Source of the DNA: an uncultured Ruminococcus sp. | Lineage (GTDB): Bacteria > Bacillota > Clostridia > Oscillospirales > Acutalibacteraceae | Length of the DNA stretch: 13,505 nt | Direction of reading: 5' to 3' | Assembly (NCBI GenBank): GCA_902803585.1 | Contig: CADCQO010000019.1 | Span: 1-13,505, forward strand | Shown here: piece after piece, positions 6,367 to 13,505 of the stretch | How positions within the stretch are numbered: the first letter of the stretch is position 1 | Layout of the letters: each line of letters opens with the position of its first letter | Translations under genes and position numbers: made by a program | Notes under the pieces: model-generated | Databases searched by the model: none | What the model was told of the DNA's origin: nothing | What the model saw: the letters and a program-made list of their open reading frames with translations, nothing else

Positions 6367-8490
6367 TCAGTCGAGTCTTGGACGGCGGGAAGAAATCATT
6401 CCGTCAACATTGGTAATCATGACCTGAACAGCACCCGTGTCAGATTTGGGGTCATGGGCGACAAAGGAAATATTGGCGGAAACCGTCATGCCGTTCTCGA
6501 TGATATTGAAAACGCTTTCGCTTTTGTGAGAGGCAAGACAGCGCTTGACGGCTTCAATGAATGAGGAAGAGGGCTTGCGATACCAGTCATAATAGTCATC
6601 ATAAATGAGGTTCTTGTCCTGACCGATTGCCACCAGAAAGGCTTTGTAGGCATTATTGGCTTTCAGGATACGGAACTCCTCTTTGCGGAATTCCAGCACC
6701 GCCACAGGTGTGATGTCGTTGTCACGCAGATAACTGCCGAAGTCATTGGTGACAGACTGCGGTTCCAGTCCGACAGTCGATACTTTATCGTAGTAGGCGG
6801 TTTTGGCGATATCATCATATTCCAGACCATTGCAGACGGTCAGCTTGTCGTAAAAATGTTCACAGGGCATCGGCTTGCCGAACAGAAAACCCTGTACTTT
6901 ATCACAGCCCGCATCACGCAGAAAGCGAAGCTGTTCTTTTGTCTGTACGCCTTCCGCCAGCGTACTGACGCCCAATCGGGAGATCATGCCGATCACGTCC
7001 GACAGAATGAGCCGGTTTTTTCCCGTCAGGCTGAAATTCTTCATAAAGCGCATATCCAACTTTATCAGGTCGAAGGTGTACTCCTGAAGGGTATTCAGGG
7101 AAGAATATTCGCTGCCGAAATCGTCCATCCAGACGTTAAAGCCTGCTTCCCTGAATTTTTCTATCTGGTTGGCGAGGAACTGCCGGTTTTTGATGAAAGC
7201 GCTTTCCGTAATTTCAACGGTCAGAAGGTGGTGGGCAATATTATATTCGTTGACGATGGAAAGCACCTCGTCAAATACATCGCACACTTCAAAGTTGGAG
7301 CGGGAAATATTGACGGAAACGGGCACAAGGGGCATATTCATGCTTTTCTGCTTGGAAAGACTTTCGCAGATCTTCCGCAGCATATAAAAATCGAGTTTGT
7401 TGATGAGGCGGTTATCCTCCAGAACGGGGATAAACTGTGACGGCGGAAGCATTCCCTTTTCGGGGTCTATCCACCGTGCCAGAGCTTCCATGTCACATAT
7501 CTTGCCTGTGACGGTGCGGACGATGGGCATATAATACAGCCGCACATAGCCGTTTTCGAGTGCTTCTTCAAAGTGATTGAGGACGTGACGGCGCTGGCGG
7601 TACTCAGTGAACATATCCCTGTCAAAGACGTGGTACTTTCGGGTGTAGTCGCCCTTGATGGTCTTACAGGCAATTCTTGCCCTGTCGATAGAGGCGTAAA
7701 TATCAATGCCTGTTTTGTCGTCAATATAGATTCCGGCACAAACCTGCACGGGAATGCCCATCGGATTGCGGAGAATCTGGTCGTTGACCTGTTCGATCTT
7801 CTGTTCGAGATGGCGTTTGTTTGTCAGAACGATAAAATGGTCGTCCGACAGCCGCGCCATTGCATCATTTTCAAAGATATCCCTCAGCACAAAAGCCGTA
7901 CCCGAAAGAATACCGTTGCCGCGCGAAAAGCCGTATTTTTCGTTGATTGCCTTCATATCACGGATATCAAAGTAGACAAACGCCGGCACAACGCCTTTTT
8001 TTCTCATGCGGTCGCGTTCCTGCTCGGCTAAGACGCCAAAAGCGGACATATTCGGCATATTGGTCAGCTTGTCGTAGTAAGTGCTGATTTTCTCGGCGTT
8101 CACGATATCGGTCACGTCACTGCACCAGAGAACATAGAGTTTTTCGCCGGTATCCGTTGTATAGCTGCTGCCCTGCGCATGAATGGAGCGGAAAGCACCG
8201 CTGATGCGTTTTTTGAAAACAATCTCATAATGTCCGCCTTCTGTGACGAACTGTGTCCATTTCTGGGAAAGCCGCTCGATATCTTCGGTGTGAACAGACG
8301 TATAAATGGAATTCTCCAAAATGCGGGTGACTTCACTCCGGCGTTCTCCGAAAAGCTCACACAAGCCGTTTGAAATAAGTACGACGCGGAGTTCCTTTTC
8401 CAGATACTGGAAGACAACAAAGGGGATAGAGGACGACTCCATATCGTTCTTCTGCCGTCCATAATATTCATAAACCGAATCCGTTTGCAA
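6367..8490 (-). CDS. PAS / degenerate GGDEF / EAL / PAS-like protein, probable cyclic-di-GMP phosphodiesterase
   Basis: With a TTG start at 8490 the protein has 707 residues (numbering below from that start) and is predicted cytoplasmic. A PAS domain (~22-133) precedes a GGDEF domain (~134-293) whose signature has decayed to SDDHF (215-219), so it should not make cyclic-di-GMP but might bind GTP as a regulator. The EAL domain (~303-548) keeps its metal and catalytic residues: EAL Glu335, Asn394, Glu426, Asp456-Asp457 in DDFG, Lys477, Glu513 and Gln533. It should hydrolyse cyclic-di-GMP to pGpG. A C-terminal PAS-like domain (~578-698) is an unusual addition. The frame is open further upstream to a GTG at 8556, but that lies at the predicted transcription start and has no ribosome binding site, while AGGAGGG sits 7 bases before the TTG. 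It shares a terminator region with the convergent SGNH gene. Confidence 0.9.
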   Translation of the reverse strand: MQTDSVYEYYGRQKNDMESSSIPFVVFQYLEKELRVVLISNGLCELFGERRSEVTRILENSIYTSVHTEDIERLSQKWTQFVTEGGHYEIVFKKRISGAFRSIHAQGSSYTTDTGEKLYVLWCSDVTDIVNAEKISTYYDKLTNMPNMSAFGVLAEQERDRMRKKGVVPAFVYFDIRDMKAINEKYGFSRGNGILSGTAFVLRDIFENDAMARLSDDHFIVLTNKRHLEQKIEQVNDQILRNPMGIPVQVCAGIYIDDKTGIDIYASIDRARIACKTIKGDYTRKYHVFDRDMFTEYRQRRHVLNHFEEALENGYVRLYYMPIVRTVTGKICDMEALARWIDPEKGMLPPSQFIPVLEDNRLINKLDFYMLRKICESLSKQKSMNMPLVPVSVNISRSNFEVCDVFDEVLSIVNEYNIAHHLLTVEITESAFIKNRQFLANQIEKFREAGFNVWMDDFGSEYSSLNTLQEYTFDLIKLDMRFMKNFSLTGKNRLILSDVIGMISRLGVSTLAEGVQTKEQLRFLRDAGCDKVQGFLFGKPMPCEHFYDKLTVCNGLEYDDIAKTAYYDKVSTVGLEPQSVTNDFGSYLRDNDITPVAVLEFRKEEFRILKANNAYKAFLVAIGQDKNLIYDDYYDWYRKPSSSFIEAVKRCLASHKSESVFNIIENGMTVSANISFVAHDPKSDTGAVQVMITNVDGMISSRRPRLD

Positions 8491-8497
8491 GACGATT

Positions 8498-8504
8498 CCC
8501 TCCT
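8498..8504 (-). promoter_or_regulatory. Ribosome binding site deciding a TTG start for the EAL gene
   Basis: On the minus strand AGGAGGG (8504 to 8498) is an almost perfect anti-Shine-Dalgarno match placed 7 bases before TTG (8490-8488). The upstream GTG (8556-8554) and the downstream ATG (codon 17 from the TTG) have no comparable site. Confidence 0.75.
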
Positions 8505-8561
8505 GATTTTTTATTCTCTCTGCCTTTATTTTCCGTTTTTCACAATAAACCTCCACACTAA

Positions 8562-8591
8562 ATGATAATGGACGGGCGGGGTGCTTGTCAA
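8562..8591 (-). promoter_or_regulatory. Promoter of the EAL gene
   Basis: On the minus strand a perfect TTGACA (8586-8591) is followed after 18 bases by TATCAT (8562-8567, 5/6 match). Transcription would start near 8555, giving a leader of about 65 bases to the TTG start. This places the EAL gene under its own control although it lies only ~150 bases downstream of the SulP gene on the same strand. Confidence 0.65.
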
Positions 8592-8603
8592 TTCACAAAC
8601 TGT

Positions 8604-8622
8604 AAAAAATTGTACAGCGTTT
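8604..8622 (-). terminator. Weak hairpin after the SulP gene
   Basis: Just after the SulP stop codon the minus strand can form a 5-bp stem, CTGTA with TACAG, around a T-rich loop. The stem is short and followed by only three T residues, so it may terminate poorly and allow some read-through into the EAL gene. Confidence 0.2.
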
Positions 8623-8638
8623 TTTGTTTTGTCTGCTG

Positions 8639-10867
8639 TTATTTCTGACTGCTCTTTTCGCTGACGGGCAGACTGAGAATTTCTTCATAAACAGAGAGAT
8701 AGGTCTGCGCCAGAGCGGGGTTGACCTGAGATAATGTTTTCAGGTGAGCCAAACGCTTTTCTCTGCGCTGGAGGAAGGCTTGCGGGTCAGTGCGGTACAG
8801 CTTCTTTGCCCTGCTGACACGGTGTGCGCGGATACGCTTGATCGCTTCTGCGTCCATCTCCGTCAGACGGCTTTCGATGATGCACCGGCGTTCTTCGAGG
8901 ACGGCTTCCACACGCTCCACCTGTTCGGGATAATCGGCGGCGCTGTTCAGCAGGCGGACTTCCAGTCTGTCGAGAAGCTCTTCCTCATCATAGAAATTCA
9001 GCCGTCCGAAACGTCCCAGACTTTCTATTTTCTCGATCGTATCCACCGTGAGTTCTTTATCGCTTTGCAGGCTGCTGTAAATTTCTTCGGTCAGGTTCTG
9101 TTTGAAGGCTTCTGACCCTTCACCGAGTGCCCAGTCCAGTTCTGCCTGCAAATTTTTTTCCTCGCGATGTATGGGCTTATTGCTGTCGGCTGCCGGCACA
9201 TACGGCTTCTTCAGACCTGCATCACGCAGCGCCAGCGAAACGGTCATACGCACAGCGCCGTTTTTCAGCAGTTCTTCCGCTCCGTACTGCCGCAGGCGGT
9301 CGTTGATCTCTCCGATATGTTCGGTCAGGTAAAAACGGATTCCCTTTTCCTGATAATAGCGGTAGAGCCTGACTAATTCCTCAGCGGCTGTTACATCAAT
9401 GCTGCCGACAGCTCCCGCATGAATCACGATACAGCGGGTTTCCTCCGTGACAGCTTTTTTGATGTCGCTTTTGAGCACCTCTATGTTGGCAAAGAACAGA
9501 TTGCCGCCAAAACGGTAGATAATCACGTTTTTGATCGGCACGGCTTCACTGTACCTTTCCAGTGCGAAAAAATTTCCTTTGTCGGGGATACAGCCCATGA
9601 AAGATCGCGGCGGGGTGACGGCTTTCAGAATGACAACGAGAAACGACAGCACAATGCCGATGATTACGCCGTAAACCGTTCCCAGAATCAGAACGCCCGC
9701 AAATGCCGCCATAAAAATCAGGAACTCTTTGCGGTCAGTTTTGAAAAGGTGTCTTGCGAGCTTGAATTCACACGCGCCTGCCAGTGCGCTGACAACGATA
9801 GCCGTCAGAATCGGCACGGGCAGCAGACTGATGAAGCCGGCACCGAACAGCAGCACCGCTAACATTGTGAGAGCCGCAAAAACAGACATCCACTGTGAGG
9901 TCACGCCGAACTGACGGACAATGCCTGTACGGGAAACACTGCCGTTTGCGGGACAGCAGCCCATCATGGCGGACGCAAAATTGCCTGCGGCGTAGCCCAG
10001 TATTTCACGGTTGGTATCCAGCGTGTAGCCGTCCTTTGCGGCATTGCTTTTTGATGCAAGCAGCGATTCCGCCAGAATCACCGCCGCAATACTCAGCGAG
10101 TCAAACAGCAGTTCGGATATATTTTCGACGGAAATACCCCCTAACGGCACTTTCGGAAGGGGAATGCCGGAGGGGACTTCGGGGAGCAGCTTTACGCCGT
10201 AATCACTCAGCGGCAGGGTGCAGGTCATCATAACGCCCGCCGCCATCATCAGCACGGACATCGGTATTTTGGGTGCAATATGACGAAACAGTGTGATCAC
10301 CGCAATGACGGACAGCCCCATCGCCAGTGCATAGCCGTTGATATTGGATAACTGCTGAACCATATGCTTGATGAGTTCGGGCGCTTCTCCGATGCCCGCC
10401 GTGCCGCCGAACAGCTTTGGTATCTGCATCATGATAATGGTACAGCAGATGCCGGATACAAAACCGCCCATGACCGATTCTGATATGTACCTTACGATTT
10501 TACCCGCTTTCAGCATGAAAAACACCATCAGCCAGCAAGCTGTCAATAACGCCAGCAGCGGGACGATTTTCTCCGCCTGTTCCGATTCTGCGGGAATGCC
10601 GAGTGTCGCCAGAGTGGTGCCCACCAAGGCGGCGGGAGCGGCGTCGATGCCAAAAACAAAATCACGGGAGCTTGACAGCAGACCGAACAATAATATCGGC
10701 AGTACAGAACCGTACAGACCATACTGCATCGGCAGACCGGCAATCTGTGCATAGCCCATCGAAATGGGAATGGATACCAGTGCAGCAATAATCCCTCCCA
10801 TGATATCCTTGATCCATGCGGAAGGTTTTCGTGAAAGTTTCCAGCCGGAAATGAATGGTTCCGCCAT
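8639..10867 (-). CDS. SulP (SLC26)-family anion transporter with STAS domain and long C-terminal extension
   Basis: The 742-residue protein is an integral membrane transporter. Residues ~20-415 contain the hydrophobic segments of the SulP fold, including the early motif SIPISMGYAQIAGLPMQYGLY (~32-52) and the conserved region NREILGYAAGNFASAMMGCCPANGSVSRT (~286-314). A cytoplasmic STAS domain (~440-550) follows, with GSIDVTAAEEL at ~488-498. SulP proteins carry sulfate, bicarbonate or other anions, usually coupled to Na+ or H+; the substrate cannot be assigned. The usual length is about 550-600 residues. Here ~190 more residues (551-742) follow, charged and predicted mostly helical, with no domain I recognise. 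The ATG start has AAAGG 10 bases upstream (10878-10882). The gene is divergent from the flavodoxin-fold oxidoreductase, and its promoter is at 10895-10923. Confidence 0.9.
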   Translation of the reverse strand: MAEPFISGWKLSRKPSAWIKDIMGGIIAALVSIPISMGYAQIAGLPMQYGLYGSVLPILLFGLLSSSRDFVFGIDAAPAALVGTTLATLGIPAESEQAEKIVPLLALLTACWLMVFFMLKAGKIVRYISESVMGGFVSGICCTIIMMQIPKLFGGTAGIGEAPELIKHMVQQLSNINGYALAMGLSVIAVITLFRHIAPKIPMSVLMMAAGVMMTCTLPLSDYGVKLLPEVPSGIPLPKVPLGGISVENISELLFDSLSIAAVILAESLLASKSNAAKDGYTLDTNREILGYAAGNFASAMMGCCPANGSVSRTGIVRQFGVTSQWMSVFAALTMLAVLLFGAGFISLLPVPILTAIVVSALAGACEFKLARHLFKTDRKEFLIFMAAFAGVLILGTVYGVIIGIVLSFLVVILKAVTPPRSFMGCIPDKGNFFALERYSEAVPIKNVIIYRFGGNLFFANIEVLKSDIKKAVTEETRCIVIHAGAVGSIDVTAAEELVRLYRYYQEKGIRFYLTEHIGEINDRLRQYGAEELLKNGAVRMTVSLALRDAGLKKPYVPAADSNKPIHREEKNLQAELDWALGEGSEAFKQNLTEEIYSSLQSDKELTVDTIEKIESLGRFGRLNFYDEEELLDRLEVRLLNSAADYPEQVERVEAVLEERRCIIESRLTEMDAEAIKRIRAHRVSRAKKLYRTDPQAFLQRREKRLAHLKTLSQVNPALAQTYLSVYEEILSLPVSEKSSQK

Positions 10868-10894
10868 AATACCACGACCTTTCTTTACATTATA

Positions 10895-10923
10895 ATGATA
10901 GCGGATAAGTGGCAGGATTGCAA
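10895..10923 (-). promoter_or_regulatory. Promoter of the SulP gene
   Basis: On the minus strand TTGCAA (10918-10923, 4/6) and TATCAT (10895-10900, 5/6) are separated by 17 bases, predicting a start near 10888 and a leader of about 20 bases. A perfect TATAAT (10889-10894) overlaps it but lacks a -35 at the right distance. Confidence 0.5.
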
Positions 10924-10939
10924 TGTGTTTTTGAGAATA

Positions 10940-10968
10940 TTTACAAAAAAATGCGTTTATGTTACAAT
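10940..10968 (+). promoter_or_regulatory. Promoter of the flavodoxin-fold oxidoreductase gene
   Basis: TTTACA (10940-10945, 5/6) and TACAAT (10963-10968, 5/6) are separated by 17 bases. The predicted start near 10975 is about 20 bases before the ATG. The divergent SulP promoter is only 16 bases away, so one regulator could control both. Confidence 0.6.
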
Positions 10969-10993
10969 TATTTATTGAAAGGGGAGCTGTTCT

Positions 10994-11512
10994 ATGGAAA
11001 AAATTTTGTTTGTAAATGCCTGTGTGCGTCAGGAATCCCGTACCCGCCGGTTAGCCGAAAAGGTATTGTCGGAGCTTTCAGGAGAGGTGACCGAACTGAA
11101 ACTGTGGGAAGAACCTCTGGTGCCGCTTGATGAAGCTACACTGCAAAAACGCAGTGCCTTTACAGCGCAGGGAATCTATACCGATGAGATGTTCCGCTAC
11201 GCCCGTCAGCTGGCTGCCGCTGATGTGGTGGTCATCGCCGCACCCTATTGGGATTTGTCGTTTCCGGCATCTGTCAAGGTGTGGATTGAAAATATTTCGG
11301 TTTACGGCATTACTTTCCGCTACACAGAGGACGGCCGGCCGGAAGGTCTGTGCAGAGCGAAAAAGCTGATTTATGTGACAACTGCCGGCGGTATCATCGG
11401 ACAGAATAATTTTGGCTGCGATTACATTTCCGCCCTGTTCCGGAATCTTTACGGCGTGGCGGACTGCGAACTGGTCGCCCTCGAAGGTCTGGACATGGAC
11501 AGCCGGCCATAA
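10994..11512 (+). CDS. NAD(P)H-dependent FMN oxidoreductase, flavodoxin-like fold (azoreductase/quinone reductase family)
   Basis: The 172-residue cytoplasmic protein starts with a flavodoxin-fold strand and phosphate-binding segment (KILFVNACVRQESRTRRLA, 3-21). It carries the family motif APYWDLSFPASVKVWIENI (~83-101) that contacts the flavin, and TTAGG (~128-132). Members reduce quinones, azo compounds or other electrophiles using FMN and NAD(P)H. GGGGAG (10981-10986) lies 7 bases before the ATG. The protein ends abruptly six residues after the conserved GLD (GLDMDSRP, stop at 11510-11512), whereas relatives usually continue with ~15-20 residues of a final helix. The -1 frame continues for 11 more codons (11509-11544), so a recent frameshift is possible. 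Its physiological substrate is unknown. Confidence 0.85.
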   Translation: MEKILFVNACVRQESRTRRLAEKVLSELSGEVTELKLWEEPLVPLDEATLQKRSAFTAQGIYTDEMFRYARQLAAADVVVIAAPYWDLSFPASVKVWIENISVYGITFRYTEDGRPEGLCRAKKLIYVTTAGGIIGQNNFGCDYISALFRNLYGVADCELVALEGLDMDSRP

Positions 11513-11521
11513 TATTGAGTC

Positions 11522-11550
11522 TTGAAAATGGCTGGCAGGTATGATAGAAT
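11522..11550 (+). promoter_or_regulatory. Extended -10 promoter of purL
   Basis: TTGAAA (11522-11527) and TAGAAT (11545-11550) have a 17-base spacer, and TGA (11542-11544) directly before the -10 forms the extended -10 TGn element. Transcription would begin near 11557, about 50 bases before the purL ATG, which leaves no room for a purine riboswitch in the leader. Confidence 0.65.
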
Positions 11551-11609
11551 GAAGGCAATGAGGTTTGTTGAAAGCAGACTGAAAGAATCAACAGAAATGG
11601 GTGGGCAAA

Positions 11610-13505
11610 ATGGCTTCTGTAAAGAGAATATTTGTGGAAAAACGTGATGGCTTTGATGTAGAAGCGTCCAATCTGATGACGGATCTGAGAAACAATCTGG
11701 GACTCACCGCTGTCGAGAAGGTAAGAATTATCAATCGCTACGACATCAGCGGTCTGGAAGGCGAAAATTTTGAAAGAGCAAAAAATACGATCCTCAGTGA
11801 ACCCAATGCCGATATCGTGTATGATGAGGTGCTGCCGGAGGATAAGGACTATCGTGTGTTCGCTATGGAATATCTGCCCGGACAGTATGACCAGCGGGCG
11901 GACTCTGCGGCACAGTGCGTACAGCTTCTGACACAGGGCGAACGTCCGAAGGTTGTCAGCGCAAAACTGATTGCTGTCAAGGGTGCGGTCACAGAGGACG
12001 AAATGCTGAAAATCCAGCATTATCTGATCAACCCTGTGGAATCGAGAAAGGCTTCTCTGGAAAAGCCCGATTCACTGGACATGAAAGCGGACAGACCCGA
12101 TGATGTGGCTGTGGTGGAAGGCTTTACCGCATGGAATGACGAGGAAATGCAGCAGTATTTTTCCTCTATGGGCTTTGCTATGACACTGGCTGACCTGAAA
12201 TTCTGCCGTGATTATTTTCGTGACGAGGAACACCGTGACCCGACTGTTACAGAACTCAGGGTGATTGATACCTATTGGTCTGACCACTGCCGTCACACTA
12301 CTTTTCTCACACGCCTTGAAAAAATCGAAGTGGAAAAGGGCGCTCTCACAAAGACCATCGAGGACGCTCTGCAGTTATATTATGACAGCCGTGAAGAGCT
12401 TTACGGCAAGGATACCGACAGAGATGTTTCCCTCATGGATATGGCACTGGTCGGCATGAAGCTGCTCCGCAAAAAAGGCATGATTCCGGATCTTGATGTC
12501 AGCGAGGAAATTAACGCCTGCTCCATCGAAGTGCCGGTTACCATTGACGGCAAAACAGAGCAGTGGCTTGTACAGTTCAAGAACGAAACACATAACCACC
12601 CGACAGAAATCGAGCCTTTCGGCGGCGCGGCTACCTGTCTGGGCGGTGCAATCCGTGACCCGCTTTCGGGACGTGCTTATGTCTATCAGGCAATGAGAGT
12701 GACCGGTTCGGGTGACCCGACAATCCCCTTTGAAAAGACAATGGAAGGCAAACTGCCCTCCCGTAAGATTACAACCGGTGCGGCGGCAGGATACAGCTCC
12801 TATGGCAACCAGATTGGTCTGGCAACCGGTCAGGTAACAGAATTGTATGACAGCGGTTATGTCGCTAAGCGTCTGGAAATCGGTGCGGTTATCGGTGCTT
12901 CTCCGAAAGCCAATGTCATCCGTGAAGTGCCTGCTCCCGATGATATCATTGTACTGCTGGGCGGCCGTACAGGACGTGACGGCTGCGGCGGTGCGACAGG
13001 TTCTTCCAAAGCACATACAATGGATTCCATCGAAACCTGCGGTGCAGAAGTGCAGAAGGGCAACCCGCCCACTGAAAGAAAAATTCAGCGGCTGTTCCGC
13101 AATCCCGCCGTTTCCACGATGATTAAGCGCTGCAACGACTTCGGCGCCGGCGGTGTTTGTGTTGCGATCGGTGAACTGGCGGACGGTCTGACCGTTGATC
13201 TCGATAAAGTCACCAAGAAATATGACGGTCTGGACGGTACGGAACTGGCGATTTCCGAATCTCAGGAGAGAATGGCGGTTGTTCTCTGTCCGCAGGACGT
13301 GGAACGCTTTATTGCAGAAGCCGGCAAAGAAAACCTCGAAGCAACCGCTGTTGCCGTTGTTACGGAAAATCCCCGTCTGACGATGCAGTGGAGAGGAAAG
13401 ACCATCGTTGACCTGAGCAGAAAGTTCCTCAATACAAACGGCGTTACCCAGACCGCGCAGGCGTTTATTGCTGCACCTGATGAAAATAACTGCTACCGCA
13501 GGAAA
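11610..13505 (+). CDS. purL: Phosphoribosylformylglycinamidine synthase, large single-chain form (5' part, runs off the window)
   Basis: This frame stays open to the window end, giving 632 codons of a protein that in the large single-chain family is about 1,200-1,300 residues long. PurL converts FGAR, glutamine and ATP to FGAM in purine synthesis. Seen here are the N-terminal substrate-binding region, the linker motif WSDHCRHTTF (223-232), and the first ATP-binding synthetase half with FKNETHNHPTEIEPFGGAAT (323-342), GGRTGRDGCGGATGSS (451-466) and NDFGAGGVCVAIGELADG (509-526). The second synthetase half and the C-terminal glutaminase domain would lie beyond the edge. The ATG at 11610 was chosen because the conserved N-terminus (KRIFVEKR) follows at once; a purine-rich GGGTGGG lies a few bases upstream. 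The promoter is at 11522-11550, so purL is probably independent of the oxidoreductase gene before it. Confidence 0.95.
   Translation, partial: MASVKRIFVEKRDGFDVEASNLMTDLRNNLGLTAVEKVRIINRYDISGLEGENFERAKNTILSEPNADIVYDEVLPEDKDYRVFAMEYLPGQYDQRADSAAQCVQLLTQGERPKVVSAKLIAVKGAVTEDEMLKIQHYLINPVESRKASLEKPDSLDMKADRPDDVAVVEGFTAWNDEEMQQYFSSMGFAMTLADLKFCRDYFRDEEHRDPTVTELRVIDTYWSDHCRHTTFLTRLEKIEVEKGALTKTIEDALQLYYDSREELYGKDTDRDVSLMDMALVGMKLLRKKGMIPDLDVSEEINACSIEVPVTIDGKTEQWLVQFKNETHNHPTEIEPFGGAATCLGGAIRDPLSGRAYVYQAMRVTGSGDPTIPFEKTMEGKLPSRKITTGAAAGYSSYGNQIGLATGQVTELYDSGYVAKRLEIGAVIGASPKANVIREVPAPDDIIVLLGGRTGRDGCGGATGSSKAHTMDSIETCGAEVQKGNPPTERKIQRLFRNPAVSTMIKRCNDFGAGGVCVAIGELADGLTVDLDKVTKKYDGLDGTELAISESQERMAVVLCPQDVERFIAEAGKENLEATAVAVVTENPRLTMQWRGKTIVDLSRKFLNTNGVTQTAQAFIAAPDENNCYRRK

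Noticed and set aside
6856..7440. Plus-strand 194-codon frame opposite the EAL gene
   Set aside because: It is antisense to the highly conserved EAL coding region, with no ribosome binding site or recognisable domain.
11394..12020. Minus-strand 208-codon frame across the oxidoreductase and purL starts
   Set aside because: It lies opposite two well-recognised genes and a promoter; composition looks like an antisense shadow.

Overview
This 13.5 kb window looks like chromosomal DNA from an anaerobic gut Firmicute, most likely Ruminococcus or a close relative in the Oscillospiraceae. The grounds are moderate GC content, near-consensus sigma-A promoters, strong GGAGG-type ribosome binding sites, DHHW-family and SGNH lipoproteins, many PAS/HD-GYP/EAL signalling proteins, and a large single-chain PurL. 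The genus is inference. No rRNA, tRNA, CRISPR array, insertion sequence or phage gene was found.

Layout, left to right. Positions 1-300 are an AT-rich flank with a promoter firing leftward out of the window and a bidirectional hairpin terminator. On the minus strand comes a PAS/HD-GYP cyclic-di-GMP phosphodiesterase (301-1605). Divergent from it on the plus strand are three genes: a left-handed beta-helix (hexapeptide) acyltransferase (1932-2963), a DHHW/AlgX-like lipoprotein (3299-4588), and a lipoprotein with an Ig-like domain, an acidic Ser-rich stalk and an SGNH/GDSL hydrolase domain (4898-6175). A shared bidirectional terminator (6244-6292) separates these from two minus-strand genes: a PAS/degenerate GGDEF/EAL/PAS phosphodiesterase (6367-8490) and a SulP anion transporter with a long C-terminal extension (8639-10867). 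Divergent from SulP is a flavodoxin-fold oxidoreductase (10994-11512), followed by the 5' half of purL (11610 to the window end).

How the genes may work together. The cytoplasmic acyltransferase and the two lipid-anchored SGNH-fold proteins are the kinds of enzymes that add, move or remove acyl groups on cell-surface glycans. They sit between two enzymes of the type that degrade cyclic-di-GMP, the second messenger that commonly controls surface polysaccharides. Co-function is inference: most of these genes appear to have their own promoters, so this is a neighbourhood and not one operon. The two lipoproteins share a plan of lipobox, acidic Ser-periodic stalk and SGNH-fold domain, but their serine periods differ (5 versus 4 residues). 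The 309-base gap between them contains nested inverted repeats that could fold into a structured RNA. purL is a housekeeping purine gene with no evident link to the rest.
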